DNA from: Prevotella sp. UBA6447
Lineage (GTDB): Bacteria > Bacteroidota > Bacteroidia > Bacteroidales > Bacteroidaceae
NCBI GenBank assembly: GCA_002437115.1
Contig: DJOD01000018.1
Coordinates: forward strand, 1 to 64,000
Direction of reading: 5' to 3'
Length of the DNA stretch: 64,000 bases
Shown here: in pieces, positions 43,540 to 52,415 of the stretch
How positions within the stretch are numbered: the first letter of the stretch is position 1
How the letters are laid out: every line of letters starts with the position of its first letter
Translations under genes and position numbers: made by a program
The notes under the pieces: model-generated
What the model was told of the DNA's origin: nothing
The model's input: the letters and a program-made list of their open reading frames with translations, nothing else
Databases searched by the model: none

Positions 43540-44133
43540 ATGAAGCAACGCCCGATGATCGCCGTGGTCGACCCCAACACGCTGGCCGTGATGGGGTTGA
43601 GGCAGATGCTGCAAAGCGTGATGCCCATTATGGTGGTTGAGGCTTTCGGCTCGTTCGACTGCCTGCTGGCCAACGACCCCGACCGCTTCGTCCACTATTT
43701 CGTGGCGCAGAGTGTGGTGCTCGCCCACCGCCCGTTCTTCCTGGAACGGCGACACAAGACCATTGTTACCACCCTGTCGCAAGACCCGCAGACGCAGCTC
43801 AGCTCGTTCCACAGCCTCTGCGTTAACCAATCGGAGGAGGGCGTTGTGAAAGACTTGCTGCACCTGGAACAGGGGGCGCATGCCGGCGGCCACAACCTGC
43901 CGCCCATGCCCCATGCGCTCACGGAGAAGGTGCTCAGCGACAGGGAAATAGAAGTGTTGAGCCTTATAGCCCAAGGATTGATTAACAAGGAAATAGCCGA
44001 CCAGCTCAACATCGGCCTCACCACGGTCATCAGCCACCGCAAGAACATACAGGAAAAGCTCGGCCTCAAGGGCGTGTCGGCCCTCACCATCTATGCCGTG
44101 ACTCACGGTTATGTGGACGTGAGCAAGATTTGA
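43540..44133 (+). CDS. LuxR-type regulator with degenerate receiver-like N-domain
   Basis: 197 residues. The N-terminal half starts like a response regulator (MIAVVDPNTLAVMGLRQML), but the expected phospho-acceptor region reads HYFVAQSVVLAH with no aspartate after the third strand, and only one of the paired acidic residues at the end of strand one is present. So it is probably not phosphorylated in the normal way. Residues about 130-190 are a LuxR helix-turn-helix (LSDREIEVLSLIAQGLINKE, then VISHRKNIQEKLG), very similar in style to the DNA-binding domain of the preceding protein. The genes are 18 bp apart with AAGGAG upstream of the start. The pair may bind related sites or form heterodimers; that is inference. 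Confidence 0.85.
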   Translation: MKQRPMIAVVDPNTLAVMGLRQMLQSVMPIMVVEAFGSFDCLLANDPDRFVHYFVAQSVVLAHRPFFLERRHKTIVTTLSQDPQTQLSSFHSLCVNQSEEGVVKDLLHLEQGAHAGGHNLPPMPHALTEKVLSDREIEVLSLIAQGLINKEIADQLNIGLTTVISHRKNIQEKLGLKGVSALTIYAVTHGYVDVSKI

Positions 44134-44139
44134 CGGGCC

Positions 44140-45411
44140 TCACAGCAGTGGCGCGAGCCAGTGGGCGAACCATCCACGGAAGCGTTGCCAGGGCGTGCGC
44201 CATTGCCGCCAAGTGAGGGGCGTGAGCCGGAAGGAGCAGCTTTTCTCCGAGTCGAACAGCCGGTCGAGCTCGCGAGTGGTGCAAGTGTCCACGATGACCG
44301 CGTTTTCCTCATAGTCCCACGAAAGGCTTCGAGCGTTGAGGTTGGCCGACCCCACGGTGCAGAAACGGCCGTCCACCATGATGACCTTCGTGTGGTGGAA
44401 ACCGGGCTTGTACATCCACACGGTGCATCCCTTCTTCATGAGCTTATGGGCGTTGTAGAAACCGCAGTCGGGCGTGAGGGGAATGTCGCTTCTCACCGAC
44501 AGCATGATTTCCACCTTCACGCCACGCTGGACCGCCTTACGGAGGGCCTTCTTGATGGCATGGTTGAGCGTGAAGTAGGGGTTGATGATTTTGATGCTGT
44601 CTTGCGCCATGCTGATGGCATGGGTATAGAAGTCACGGATAATCTTGTTGGAGGTGTGGGGCTCGCGGTTGATGATTCCCACGAGCTTCCGGCCCGCCGT
44701 CTGGCACGTGTCGGGCTTGAGGTGCTTGAAATAGCTGTCGTCGCCCAGCCCGCGGTAGTATTGTGGGCCGTGGATGTCCTGGTGGGTCACCTTGTTCCAC
44801 ATGCGGAGGAAGATGTGCTGCAAGGTGTTGACCTCCGTGCCCTCGATGCGGCAGTGCATGTCGTGCCATTCGCCCACCTGCGGCGTGCCCTTGATGTAAT
44901 AGTCGGCCACGTTCATGCCACCGGTGTAAGCCACCTTGCCGTCGATGACCACAATCTTGCGGTGGTCGCGGCTCCAGATGTCGTTGATGTAAGGGAACCT
45001 CACGGGGTTGAACTCGTAAATCTCAATGCCCTGGGCGCGTATGGAGTCGAGGTCGCGGCGACGCATGGGCTGGTTGTTGCTGATGTTGCCGAATCCGTCG
45101 AAGAGGAGCCTCACCTCCACGCCAGCTCTCGCCTTGGGGGCCAGGTGGCTGATGAGCAGGCGGTTGATGGAGTCGTTTCTGAAGTTGAAATACTCCATGT
45201 GGATGCTCTTTCGCGCCTGGTCGATGGCCTTGAAGAGATCGTCAAACTTCTCCTGTCCGCTCATGAGCAGCGTCACGCTGTTGTCTTTAGAGAAGGAGAT
45301 GCCCACCTTTTCCAGATGGTTGACAATCAACGAGTCACTGGTCTGGGCCTTCCCTTGCGAGGGGAGAAGCAAGAGAAGGCTAAGCGTGAGACGACTGATA
45401 AATGATTTCAT
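44140..45411 (-). CDS. Secreted phospholipase D / cardiolipin-synthase-like protein
   Basis: 423 residues from ATG 45411, chosen because it begins a signal peptide (MKSFISRLTLSLLLLLPSQG, cleavage near KAQ). Two HKD motifs: HRKIVVIDGKVAYTGGMN near residue 165 and HHTKVIMVDGRFCTVGSAN near residue 345, so both halves of the PLD active site are intact. Domain order matches bacterial cardiolipin synthases, but those carry N-terminal membrane helices and this one has a cleavable signal, so it may act on lipids in the periplasm. Convergent with the LuxR gene (7 bp apart) and 82 bp downstream of kdsD on the same strand. Confidence 0.88.
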   Translation of the reverse strand: MKSFISRLTLSLLLLLPSQGKAQTSDSLIVNHLEKVGISFSKDNSVTLLMSGQEKFDDLFKAIDQARKSIHMEYFNFRNDSINRLLISHLAPKARAGVEVRLLFDGFGNISNNQPMRRRDLDSIRAQGIEIYEFNPVRFPYINDIWSRDHRKIVVIDGKVAYTGGMNVADYYIKGTPQVGEWHDMHCRIEGTEVNTLQHIFLRMWNKVTHQDIHGPQYYRGLGDDSYFKHLKPDTCQTAGRKLVGIINREPHTSNKIIRDFYTHAISMAQDSIKIINPYFTLNHAIKKALRKAVQRGVKVEIMLSVRSDIPLTPDCGFYNAHKLMKKGCTVWMYKPGFHHTKVIMVDGRFCTVGSANLNARSLSWDYEENAVIVDTCTTRELDRLFDSEKSCSFRLTPLTWRQWRTPWQRFRGWFAHWLAPLL

Positions 45412-45493
45412 ACACTCAAGTTTTTCTTGGCGCAACCCAAAAGTTGCGTGCGTTATCCCCATTAGATATAGTCGTTTTTCGAGAGTCGTGTTC

Positions 45494-46486
45494 TTACTGG
45501 TTGAGCATCGATGTGGCGTAGTTGTCGACGATGCCCAGAAGTTTGCGCTGCTTGTCGCATACCAGCACCGAGTGGATCTTGTGGCGGTGCATGATACGCT
45601 CAATCTCGGATATCTTGGTGTTGGTCGACACGATTTTAGGGTTGCGTGTCATGATGTCGGCCACCGTGTGGTCGAAGAACCTGGCCTGCCAGCGTTCCAT
45701 GGCGCGGCGTATGTCGCCGTCGGTGATGAGGCCGATGACGCAGCCCTTGTCGTCGAGCGACACGCCCAGCCCCAGCTTGCCTTTCGACACGTGTATGATG
45801 GCCTCGCCCAGGTGCATGTCTTGCGGAATGATGGGCAAGTCGTCGGTGCGCATCACGTCTTCGGCGGTGGTGAGGAGCCGCTTGCCCAGTTCGCCGCCCG
45901 GGTGGAACTGCGCAAAGTCGCGCGGACGGAAGTCGCGCACTTGCATGAGGGCCACCGCTAAGGCGTCGCCCATGGCCAGCGCGGCGGTGGTCGACGAGGT
46001 GGGGGCAAGGTTGAGCGGGCACGCCTCATGGCTGACGAAGACCTTGATGTGTATCGTGGAGTATTTGGCCAACAGCGATTCAGGGTTGCGGCTCATGCCT
46101 ATGATGGGCACGTGCATGTGCAGCAAGATGGGCACGAAGCGCAACAGCTCGTCGGTTTGCCCCGAGTTGCTCAAGGCTAACACCACGTCGTCGGGCGTCA
46201 TCACGCCGAGGTCGCCGTGGTAGGCGTCGAGGGGGTTGATGAAAAAGGCGGGAGTCCCAGTTGAGGCCAGCGTGGCCGCAATCTTCTGCCCGATGTTGCC
46301 GCTCTTGCCTACACCCGTCACGATGACCTTGCCGTGGCAGTGGTAAATGAGGTCGACGGCTCGCACGAAGTTGTTGTCGAGCTGTGGTATGAGGTCGAGC
46401 ACAGCTTGTGCCTCGTCGCGTAAGCACCGTTCCGCATACTGGAGCGACAGCGACACGTCGCTGGCTGGTAGGGAGGAATTTTGCAT
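45494..46486 (-). CDS. kdsD: Arabinose-5-phosphate isomerase (KdsD/KpsF/GutQ family)
   Basis: 330 residues from ATG 46486 (MQNSSLPASDVSLSLQYAER). SIS domain with VTGVGKSGNIGQKIAATLASTG near 57-78 (sugar-phosphate site) and LALSNSGQTDEL, followed by two CBS domains (EDVMRTDDLPIIPQ and DIMTRNPKIVSTN). It interconverts ribulose-5-phosphate and arabinose-5-phosphate, the first step of KDO synthesis for lipopolysaccharide. The kdsA gene is directly upstream (38 bp), confirming the pathway. Confidence 0.95.
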   Translation of the reverse strand: MQNSSLPASDVSLSLQYAERCLRDEAQAVLDLIPQLDNNFVRAVDLIYHCHGKVIVTGVGKSGNIGQKIAATLASTGTPAFFINPLDAYHGDLGVMTPDDVVLALSNSGQTDELLRFVPILLHMHVPIIGMSRNPESLLAKYSTIHIKVFVSHEACPLNLAPTSSTTAALAMGDALAVALMQVRDFRPRDFAQFHPGGELGKRLLTTAEDVMRTDDLPIIPQDMHLGEAIIHVSKGKLGLGVSLDDKGCVIGLITDGDIRRAMERWQARFFDHTVADIMTRNPKIVSTNTKISEIERIMHRHKIHSVLVCDKQRKLLGIVDNYATSMLNQ

Positions 46487-46524
46487 GATGGTTGGTGTGA
46501 ATGGATGATGGGTGCGCCCGCGCC

Positions 46525-47280
46525 TCACGCGAGCAGTTGGCCAATGAGGCGCTCGAGCTTGTCGAGCTCCAGCATGTTGGCCGCGTCTGACAGTCCCTCG
46601 TCGGGATGGGGGTGCACCTCAAAAAAGAATCCCGTTGCGCCGAAGGCCTTGGCCGCCATGGCCATGGCCGGCACAAACTTGCGGTCGCCGACGGTCTTGC
46701 CGTTGCCAGCCGACGGTCGTTGCACGCTGTGGGTGCAGTCCATGATGACGGTGGGCACGATTTCCCTCATGTCGGGAATGTTGCGGAAGTCCACCACAAG
46801 GTTGTTGTAGCCGAAACAGTTGCCCCGCTCCGTGAGCCACACCTCCTTGGCTCCGCTGTCGAGAGCCTTCTCCACGGGGTAGCACATGTCGCGACCTGAG
46901 AGAAACTGGGCTTTCTTGATGTTGACCACTTTGCCTGTCTTGGCGGCAGCCACCAGCAAGTCGGTCTGGCGGCAGAGAAAAGCGGGTATTTGCAACACGT
47001 CGCACACCTCGCCAGCCGGCTGGGCTTGCCAAGCCTCGTGTATGTCGGTGGTGATGCGCAGGCCGTGCTTGGCCTTCACGTCGGCCAGCATCTGCAGACC
47101 CTTATCGATGCCAGGCCCGCGAAACGAGTGGATGGACGTGCGGTTGGCCTTGTCGAATGATGCCTTGAAGATGATGTCAGTGCCGAGACGGTTGTTGATT
47201 TCAGTGAGCTTCACCGCCACCGTGTCGAGCAGCTCGGCCGACTCGATGACGCAGGGACCGGCTATGAATGTTGGGCGCAT
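46525..47280 (-). CDS. kdsA: 3-deoxy-8-phosphooctulonate synthase KdsA
   Basis: 251-residue aldolase joining arabinose-5-phosphate and phosphoenolpyruvate to KDO-8-phosphate. FIAGPCVIES at residues 5-14, FKASFDKANRTSIHSFRGPG near 38-57, the DVLQIPAFLCRQTDLLVAA segment, and VIMDCTHSVQRP with the His in the metal/PEP region. About 30 residues shorter than E. coli KdsA, mostly at the N-terminus. Own -7 box upstream (47307-47314), divergent from the small barrel gene. Confidence 0.97.
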   Translation of the reverse strand: MRPTFIAGPCVIESAELLDTVAVKLTEINNRLGTDIIFKASFDKANRTSIHSFRGPGIDKGLQMLADVKAKHGLRITTDIHEAWQAQPAGEVCDVLQIPAFLCRQTDLLVAAAKTGKVVNIKKAQFLSGRDMCYPVEKALDSGAKEVWLTERGNCFGYNNLVVDFRNIPDMREIVPTVIMDCTHSVQRPSAGNGKTVGDRKFVPAMAMAAKAFGATGFFFEVHPHPDEGLSDAANMLELDKLERLIGQLLA

Positions 47281-47306
47281 AAGTTTTCTCCTATTTATAG
47301 TATATG

Positions 47307-47314
47307 CAAAGTTA
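47307..47314 (-). promoter_or_regulatory. -7 element for kdsA-kdsD
   Basis: Minus-strand TAACTTTG, 27 bases upstream of the kdsA ATG; no clear -33 at standard spacing. Confidence 0.5.
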
Positions 47315-47384
47315 GTTAAAAAGCGTTTTAAAAACGAAGGTTTAACGATGTTTTAACAAATAGCTTTAAAAAACGTCTCATTAT

Positions 47385-47416
47385 TTTGGAGCGTTGGACA
47401 TAAATCTATATTTTTG
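47385..47416 (+). promoter_or_regulatory. Full-consensus promoter for the small outer-membrane barrel
   Basis: TTTG (47385-47388), 20-bp spacer, TATTTTTG (47409-47416). Predicted leader of about 70 nt. Confidence 0.7.
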
Positions 47417-47493
47417 CAGCAGCAACCAAGGACATAACTAAAAATTTAAAAATAGAGAGTTAATCAGTATTATTAATTAAAATTTCAAGTAAA

Positions 47494-48033
47494 ATGAAAA
47501 AGTTATTCATGACTTTGGCCGCTGCGATCGTTGCAGTGAGCGCCAGCGCACAGGTTTATCTGGGTGGTAACGTAGGCATTGCCAGCACAAAGATTGCCGG
47601 CCAGGACAGCAAGACCACTTACAAGGTGCTTCCTGAGATTGGCTACAAGATCAACCAGGACTGGGCCATCGGTACTGTCGTTGGATGGGGCAAGGGAACT
47701 CCCGTCGAGATTGAGGACGCAGACAAGGCTATCGGCACTTTCGAGGTCGCTCCTTATGTGCGTTACACCGCTCTCCACACCAAGATGGTTGACCTTTTCG
47801 TTGACGGTGGCTTCTCTTACAAGCACTACAACGGCACAGGCAATGAGTGGACAGTTGGCTTGAAGCCGGGCGTTGCCCTCAACCTCAGCAAGACTGTCAG
47901 CCTGGTTGCTCATGCAGGTTTCGTCGGCTACAAGACTTACAAGCCCAGCTACGACCACGCCAAGAGCAGCAACGCTTGGGGTGTCGACTTCGATGGCAAC
48001 AACATCTCGCTGGGTCTGTACCTGAACTTCTAA
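47494..48033 (+). CDS. Small outer-membrane beta-barrel protein (OmpX/PorT-like)
   Basis: 179 residues: signal peptide (MKKLFMTLAAAIVAVSASAQ, 20 residues) then an eight-strand-like barrel with alternating pattern (VYLGGNVGIAST, YKVLPEIGYKINQDWAIG, FEVAPYVRYTALH, LFVDGGFSYKHY, LKPGVALNLSKTVSLVAHAG) and a terminal strand ending in Phe (ISLGLYLNF). Strong promoter, clean terminator and biased codons suggest an abundant protein. Specific role unknown. Confidence 0.88.
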   Translation: MKKLFMTLAAAIVAVSASAQVYLGGNVGIASTKIAGQDSKTTYKVLPEIGYKINQDWAIGTVVGWGKGTPVEIEDADKAIGTFEVAPYVRYTALHTKMVDLFVDGGFSYKHYNGTGNEWTVGLKPGVALNLSKTVSLVAHAGFVGYKTYKPSYDHAKSSNAWGVDFDGNNISLGLYLNF

Positions 48034-48093
48034 TCATCTTGACGCGCCATGGCTGCCCACCTGGCGTGGGCTTGCCAGTGTCATGACACGCTT

Positions 48094-48140
48094 GCAGGCT
48101 TCCTAAGCTCCGACATGGAGCGTAGGAAGCCTGCATTTTT
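48094..48140 (+). terminator. Rho-independent terminator after the small barrel gene
   Basis: GCAGGCTTCCTAAGCTCC (48094-48111) pairs with GGAGCGTAGGAAGCCTGC (48117-48134) with a single mismatch, 5-nt loop, then ATTTTTG. It lies just ahead of the convergent MscS gene end. Confidence 0.85.
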
Positions 48141-48169
48141 GTTCTTGTTGCCGAAGGTGGTGTTGTCTC

Positions 48170-50713
48170 TTACGACTGCTTGTTGACATCCTTCTGGATG
48201 AGACGCTCGGCCTCTTCAAGCGAGTCGGCGTGGCTAATGGGAGAGGTGCCCGATGGTGCCACGAGATGTGCCGTGTCAGACACGATGTGAATGTCGCGCT
48301 GGGGGAATGGTATTTCGATTTGCTGTTCGTTGAAGGCATTGTACACAGCCTCCATGATGTCGCTCTCGGCGTAGGTCTGCTTGCGCGAGTCGACCCAGGC
48401 CAGAATCTTAAAGTCGACCGAGTTGTCGCCAAACCCGGCGAGCACCACCTTGATGAACTTGATGTAATTGGGCTTGTTGAGCTTCGTTACGGCCTCCGTC
48501 ACCACCTGCTTGACCTGTGGGACGTGCGTGCCGTAGGCCACGCCGATGGGTATGATCGACAGCACATTGCCGTGGTTGCGCGTCAGGTTCTTGTAGTTTT
48601 TCGAGAAGAGCTGCGAGTTCTGGAAGGCGATGACTGAGCCGTCGAGAGCCTCAACGGTGGTAGAGGTGTAGGAGATGGCCTTCACGGTTCCCTTCGTCCC
48701 CTCGATGGAGATGTAGTCCCCCACCTTGATGCGGCCGGCCATCAGCGAGATGCCGTAGTAGAGGTTCTCGAGAATGTCTTTCATGGCGAATCCGATGCCC
48801 GTTGACAAACCGGCCGAGATGGCCACAATCCATGAGTTGTCGATGTTGAAGATGACCATCGTGACGAGCAACCAACCACCCCAGATGACCACCTGAATGA
48901 CGTTTCGCCACATGGCGATGCGGCTTGTGACCGCTTGCTCGCTGGCTTTGCGTTTCTCCTCTTGCGCCTTGCGCTTCTCGCGGTCCATGAGGTGGTAGTA
49001 GAGTACGTGGATTGACACGCGGTTGGCGTAGGAGGCCAGGAAGTAGAGCGTTACTGCCTGCACGGCCCTCATGATGCTGAACGTGAACTTGTTGGTGTCG
49101 ATGAGGCGGCGGCTGAAGAGCTCCCACGACGCGTCGCTGAGGTTGAACACGTCGGCCGCCCAGTAGATGCTGACGAGCACCGACAGCGTGGCCAGGATAG
49201 GTGCCACGGCGGTGTATACGAACCGGAAGAACCAGGTGCGACCCACAGGCGTGTTGTCGTCGAAGAAACGGCGTTTGGGATGGTTGCCATACTGCTTGAG
49301 CAGGTCGGAGAAGCAAGTGATGGTCAGGATGCACGTGAGCTGCATGGTCCACCATATCAGCATCTCCACGGCGAGTAGCGTGTAGCCGATGAGTGAGGCT
49401 ACGTCGCTGGCCAGGAAGACCAGGAACGACACCCAGGCGTAGAACACGTCGCTCTGGGGCAGGTCTGCCTTGTTGTGCCTGAGCGCCATCCACTGCCACA
49501 GGGTGCTGAAGAGCAGCAGGAAGGGCAGGATGATGCTTGTGAGGATGTTGGGTATGAGCACCACGCGGAAGGAGATGACGATGAAGCAAATGGCCATGAT
49601 GGGCACGTAGATGCGTAGCCCGTGCTTGATTTGCTCGCCGTCGAGACGGATGAGCAACGACAGGAGAATGACGCCCATGAGCCACGCGTATTCCACGAGC
49701 AAGCCGCAGGCCATGATGAGGAAGTTTTGCGAGATGGACACGCGCACCACGCCGAGCGTGGCGGCGAAGCCGATGACGGTTGCCGCGAGGATGATGCAGA
49801 CGCGCTTCGACTTGAAGTTGCGCTTGGCCTCCTCGCCGTCCTTGCCGCCGGAGAGCCACTTGAGGAGCGTGCTTGCGCGGTTGCGCCTGATAAGCTGTGT
49901 CACGGCGAAGCCGATGATGAAGTAGCTGATGCCGGCGGCCAGTAGGCCGTAAAACACAATGATGGCCAGCAGCATCAGGATGATGCGGCTGTCCCAGTCG
50001 GACCGGAACTTGTTGGTGGGCTTGTATTTTTCGATGACCGTCTCGGTGGTCTCCTTCACCTCCTTGTTGAGGTTTTCGATGATGGTCAGCACGTTGGTGC
50101 CGCTGTTGGTGAAGATGCTGTTCTGTATTTCGCGGTACCGCTTGGTGGCGTAGTCGTTAAGATACTTGAGCCGCTTCTCGGTCATGTTGTAGATGTAGAT
50201 GTACTGCTGGTTCTGCGTGCGGTTGTCGTTGAGTGTGCGCCGTATGTAGATGGCCAGCGTGAGGCACACGTTGCGGTCTGTCTTTGCCTTCTCGCTCAGC
50301 GAGTTGGTGTACATGGTGCTGAGGTCTGAGATGAGGCTGTCGTAGCGCGCTATCTCCACATCGGCGTTCTGCACGTAGGTGCGGAAGGGTCCTGCGGTGT
50401 TCTTGAAGCTCTTGTATTGCTCGGTGGCCTCATGGCAGGCATAGGAGAGGTCGAACACGTAGCCGCTTTTCTGCGAGTAGAGCATGATGGCGTTTTGCTG
50501 GCTCTTGTTGACTGTGGCCAGCAGTTGGTTCATCACGGCTTCGCTCTGCTCCTTCCTGGCGAAAGTCTCGTTGTCGAGCTTTTGCCGGTATTCGGTCAGT
50601 TCGATGCGCAGCATGGCCAGCGTGCCGGCCAGGTTGCGCTCCTTGAGCACGGCGCCGCTGGGCAGCACGGCCAGCAGGAGCAGCAGGGTGATGATGAGCG
50701 ATTTCTTCTTCAT
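48170..50713 (-). CDS. Large MscS-family mechanosensitive channel
   Basis: 847 residues from ATG 50713 (MKKKSLIITLLLLLAVLPSG, a signal peptide). Residues about 25-230 are a periplasmic, largely helical region (LRIELTEYRQKLDNETFARK; KAKTDRNVCLTLAIYIRR). About ten hydrophobic helices follow (about 245-650). The MscS core at about 660-847 has the pore helix GLSTGIGFAMKDILENLYYG and the beta domain GDYISIEGTKGTVKAISYTST, AFQNSQLFSKNYKNLTRN. The size and extra helices resemble MscK/YjeP-type channels. It protects against osmotic down-shock and, with mscL at 24 kb, gives the cell two channel types. A -7 box lies at 50734-50741. Confidence 0.93.
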   Translation of the reverse strand: MKKKSLIITLLLLLAVLPSGAVLKERNLAGTLAMLRIELTEYRQKLDNETFARKEQSEAVMNQLLATVNKSQQNAIMLYSQKSGYVFDLSYACHEATEQYKSFKNTAGPFRTYVQNADVEIARYDSLISDLSTMYTNSLSEKAKTDRNVCLTLAIYIRRTLNDNRTQNQQYIYIYNMTEKRLKYLNDYATKRYREIQNSIFTNSGTNVLTIIENLNKEVKETTETVIEKYKPTNKFRSDWDSRIILMLLAIIVFYGLLAAGISYFIIGFAVTQLIRRNRASTLLKWLSGGKDGEEAKRNFKSKRVCIILAATVIGFAATLGVVRVSISQNFLIMACGLLVEYAWLMGVILLSLLIRLDGEQIKHGLRIYVPIMAICFIVISFRVVLIPNILTSIILPFLLLFSTLWQWMALRHNKADLPQSDVFYAWVSFLVFLASDVASLIGYTLLAVEMLIWWTMQLTCILTITCFSDLLKQYGNHPKRRFFDDNTPVGRTWFFRFVYTAVAPILATLSVLVSIYWAADVFNLSDASWELFSRRLIDTNKFTFSIMRAVQAVTLYFLASYANRVSIHVLYYHLMDREKRKAQEEKRKASEQAVTSRIAMWRNVIQVVIWGGWLLVTMVIFNIDNSWIVAISAGLSTGIGFAMKDILENLYYGISLMAGRIKVGDYISIEGTKGTVKAISYTSTTVEALDGSVIAFQNSQLFSKNYKNLTRNHGNVLSIIPIGVAYGTHVPQVKQVVTEAVTKLNKPNYIKFIKVVLAGFGDNSVDFKILAWVDSRKQTYAESDIMEAVYNAFNEQQIEIPFPQRDIHIVSDTAHLVAPSGTSPISHADSLEEAERLIQKDVNKQS

Positions 50714-50733
50714 TTGGTTGGTCGATTTGTCTG

Positions 50734-50741
50734 CAAAGGTA
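50734..50741 (-). promoter_or_regulatory. -7 element for the MscS gene
   Basis: Minus-strand TACCTTTG, 21 bases upstream of ATG 50713. Confidence 0.5.
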
Positions 50742-50846
50742 TAAAAAGAAATCCACTTTTCCCCTGGCCTTGCCCACAAAATGGTGCCGTTGCCTCGATG
50801 TTTGGCTGCCGCGTGGCCGGCGACGGGCCAACCCCTCGCCCAGGGT

Positions 50847-51758
50847 CTACCTGAAGAGCAGGGTGACGAGGGGTATGGTGGCGATAGACGCCACGGTGGT
50901 GACAAACGTGATTTCGGTCATCAGCGCGGGGTTGCGCCCGTACTTCATGCAGAACATTGTGCCATACGAGGCCACAGGCATGGCGATGACCACCGTGTTG
51001 ATGTCGTTGACCGTGTCGCCGACGCCGCACAAGCGGAAGAGGGCGTAGACCGTCAGAGGCACCACCAGCAGCCTGACCGCCGCCGAGACGTAGACCTTCG
51101 GGCTGCCCACGATTTGCTTGAGCGGCAGGCGTGCCATCGAGGAGCCGATGACCATGAGCGCGGCCGGCACGGTGATGGCTCCCACCATCGTGATGGGGCG
51201 GGCCACCACGCTTGGTGTGTGGATGCCGAGGGCCACGAGCAGTGCGGCCAGGAAGGCGGCTATCATGGCTGGCGAGAAGAGCACCTTGGGATTGAGCTGC
51301 TTGACGCTGTACTCGCCCTTGACAAGCATCACGCCGGCGGTGAAGATGAAGAACGTGTTGGGCATGTTGAGCAGGGCAGCGTAGAACACCGCCTCGGGGC
51401 CGAAGATTGACGAGACGATGGGGTAGCCGATGAAACCGACGTTGGCAAACATCAGCGCGAAGCCGATCATGCCCCGCTCGTCGTGGTTCTTGCTGATGAG
51501 GCGCGGCACCCAGAAACCGAAGATGAGCAGCACGAAATAGGTGAGGAACCCCACGCCCAGCAAGGGCAGGATGAGGGTGCGGTCGGGTGTGCGGTCGCCC
51601 ATGACCGAAGAGAGGATGAGCGCGGGGCACGTGATGTCGATGACGATGGCCGAGAGCTTTTGGTCGAACTTGTCGCCCATGTAGCCCAACTTGCAGAGCA
51701 CGTAGCCCAGCAACACGATGATGAAGAGTGTCACCATCACTTGGATGTTTTCTATCAT
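50847..51758 (-). CDS. AEC-family transporter (auxin efflux carrier-like permease)
   Basis: 303-residue inner-membrane carrier with about ten helices in two five-helix repeats. Begins MIENIQVMVTLFIIVLLGYV; ALILSSVMGDR, GMIGFALMFANVGFIGYPIV (with the Asn-x-x-x-x-G-P-like bend of the family) and AIPMPVASYG-like segment VIAMPVASYGTMF are typical. Substrates in bacteria are usually malonate, malate or other dicarboxylates; not determinable here. Start ATG 51758 chosen over an upstream in-frame ATG. A full promoter lies at 51814-51844. Confidence 0.9.
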   Translation of the reverse strand: MIENIQVMVTLFIIVLLGYVLCKLGYMGDKFDQKLSAIVIDITCPALILSSVMGDRTPDRTLILPLLGVGFLTYFVLLIFGFWVPRLISKNHDERGMIGFALMFANVGFIGYPIVSSIFGPEAVFYAALLNMPNTFFIFTAGVMLVKGEYSVKQLNPKVLFSPAMIAAFLAALLVALGIHTPSVVARPITMVGAITVPAALMVIGSSMARLPLKQIVGSPKVYVSAAVRLLVVPLTVYALFRLCGVGDTVNDINTVVIAMPVASYGTMFCMKYGRNPALMTEITFVTTVASIATIPLVTLLFR

Positions 51759-51813
51759 GACTTTCTGTTTTGCGGCGGTCGCGGTAAGCATGGGCCACTG
51801 CGCTGCCAAAGCG

Positions 51814-51844
51814 CAAAATTACGGAGAATGCGCGGGGTGGCAAA
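51814..51844 (-). promoter_or_regulatory. Full-consensus promoter for the AEC transporter
   Basis: Minus strand TTTG (51844-51841), 19-bp spacer, TAATTTTG (51821-51814), 56 bases before ATG 51758. Confidence 0.65.
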
Positions 51845-52407
51845 ATCTAAAGGATTGATGTAAGTCAAGTAATTGCGAACAGGGCGATGAAAAGCCATAA
51901 CAAAAACCTTCTGAAAAAGGCGTTTTTCCCAATCAACCTGTTGTGAGGGCGCAAATACGCGAAAAACCAGCGATTTTGCATCTTGCTGGTTGAAAGGGAG
52001 TTGTGAAAAAGAACGCTTCGCATACCTTACTTCCGAGGCTCGAAAAAGCCTCAATAAGTATTGGATTGAGGCACGAAAGAAGCCCTTCCCGTTCACAAGG
52101 TGGGTCGAATCGTGCCACGATAACATAGCTGTCGTCTCAAGGTAGGGGCGCTTTTTCGCCAGGACGCGCCGTTTTGCATCCGAATGGGGCTTGCCACACG
52201 CCACCCGTCTGCCTATTTGCCCCATTCCAGAGAGGCCAGTTTTTTAAGAAACTAATTTACAGATACCTCAGACGCTTGGCAGGGCTTTCCCCTGGCACAC
52301 AGCTTGCGGGCTATATCCTTGCCGCGAAAACGGTCGGGAAAGTCTTTCCTGTGGAGCCCGTTTTTTATTTTTTTGTTAAAATACTAAAATGTTAGCGAAA
52401 GTTTTGT

Positions 52408-52415
52408 TACCTTTG
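52408..52415 (+). promoter_or_regulatory. -7 element for the nuo operon
   Basis: TACCTTTG, about 50 bases upstream of nuoA; no -33 at standard spacing. Confidence 0.5.

Noticed and set aside
42511..44106. A 531-codon frame antisense to the RIC-LuxR and LuxR genes
   Set aside because: Both sense genes have strong domain evidence; the antisense text has no recognisable motifs.
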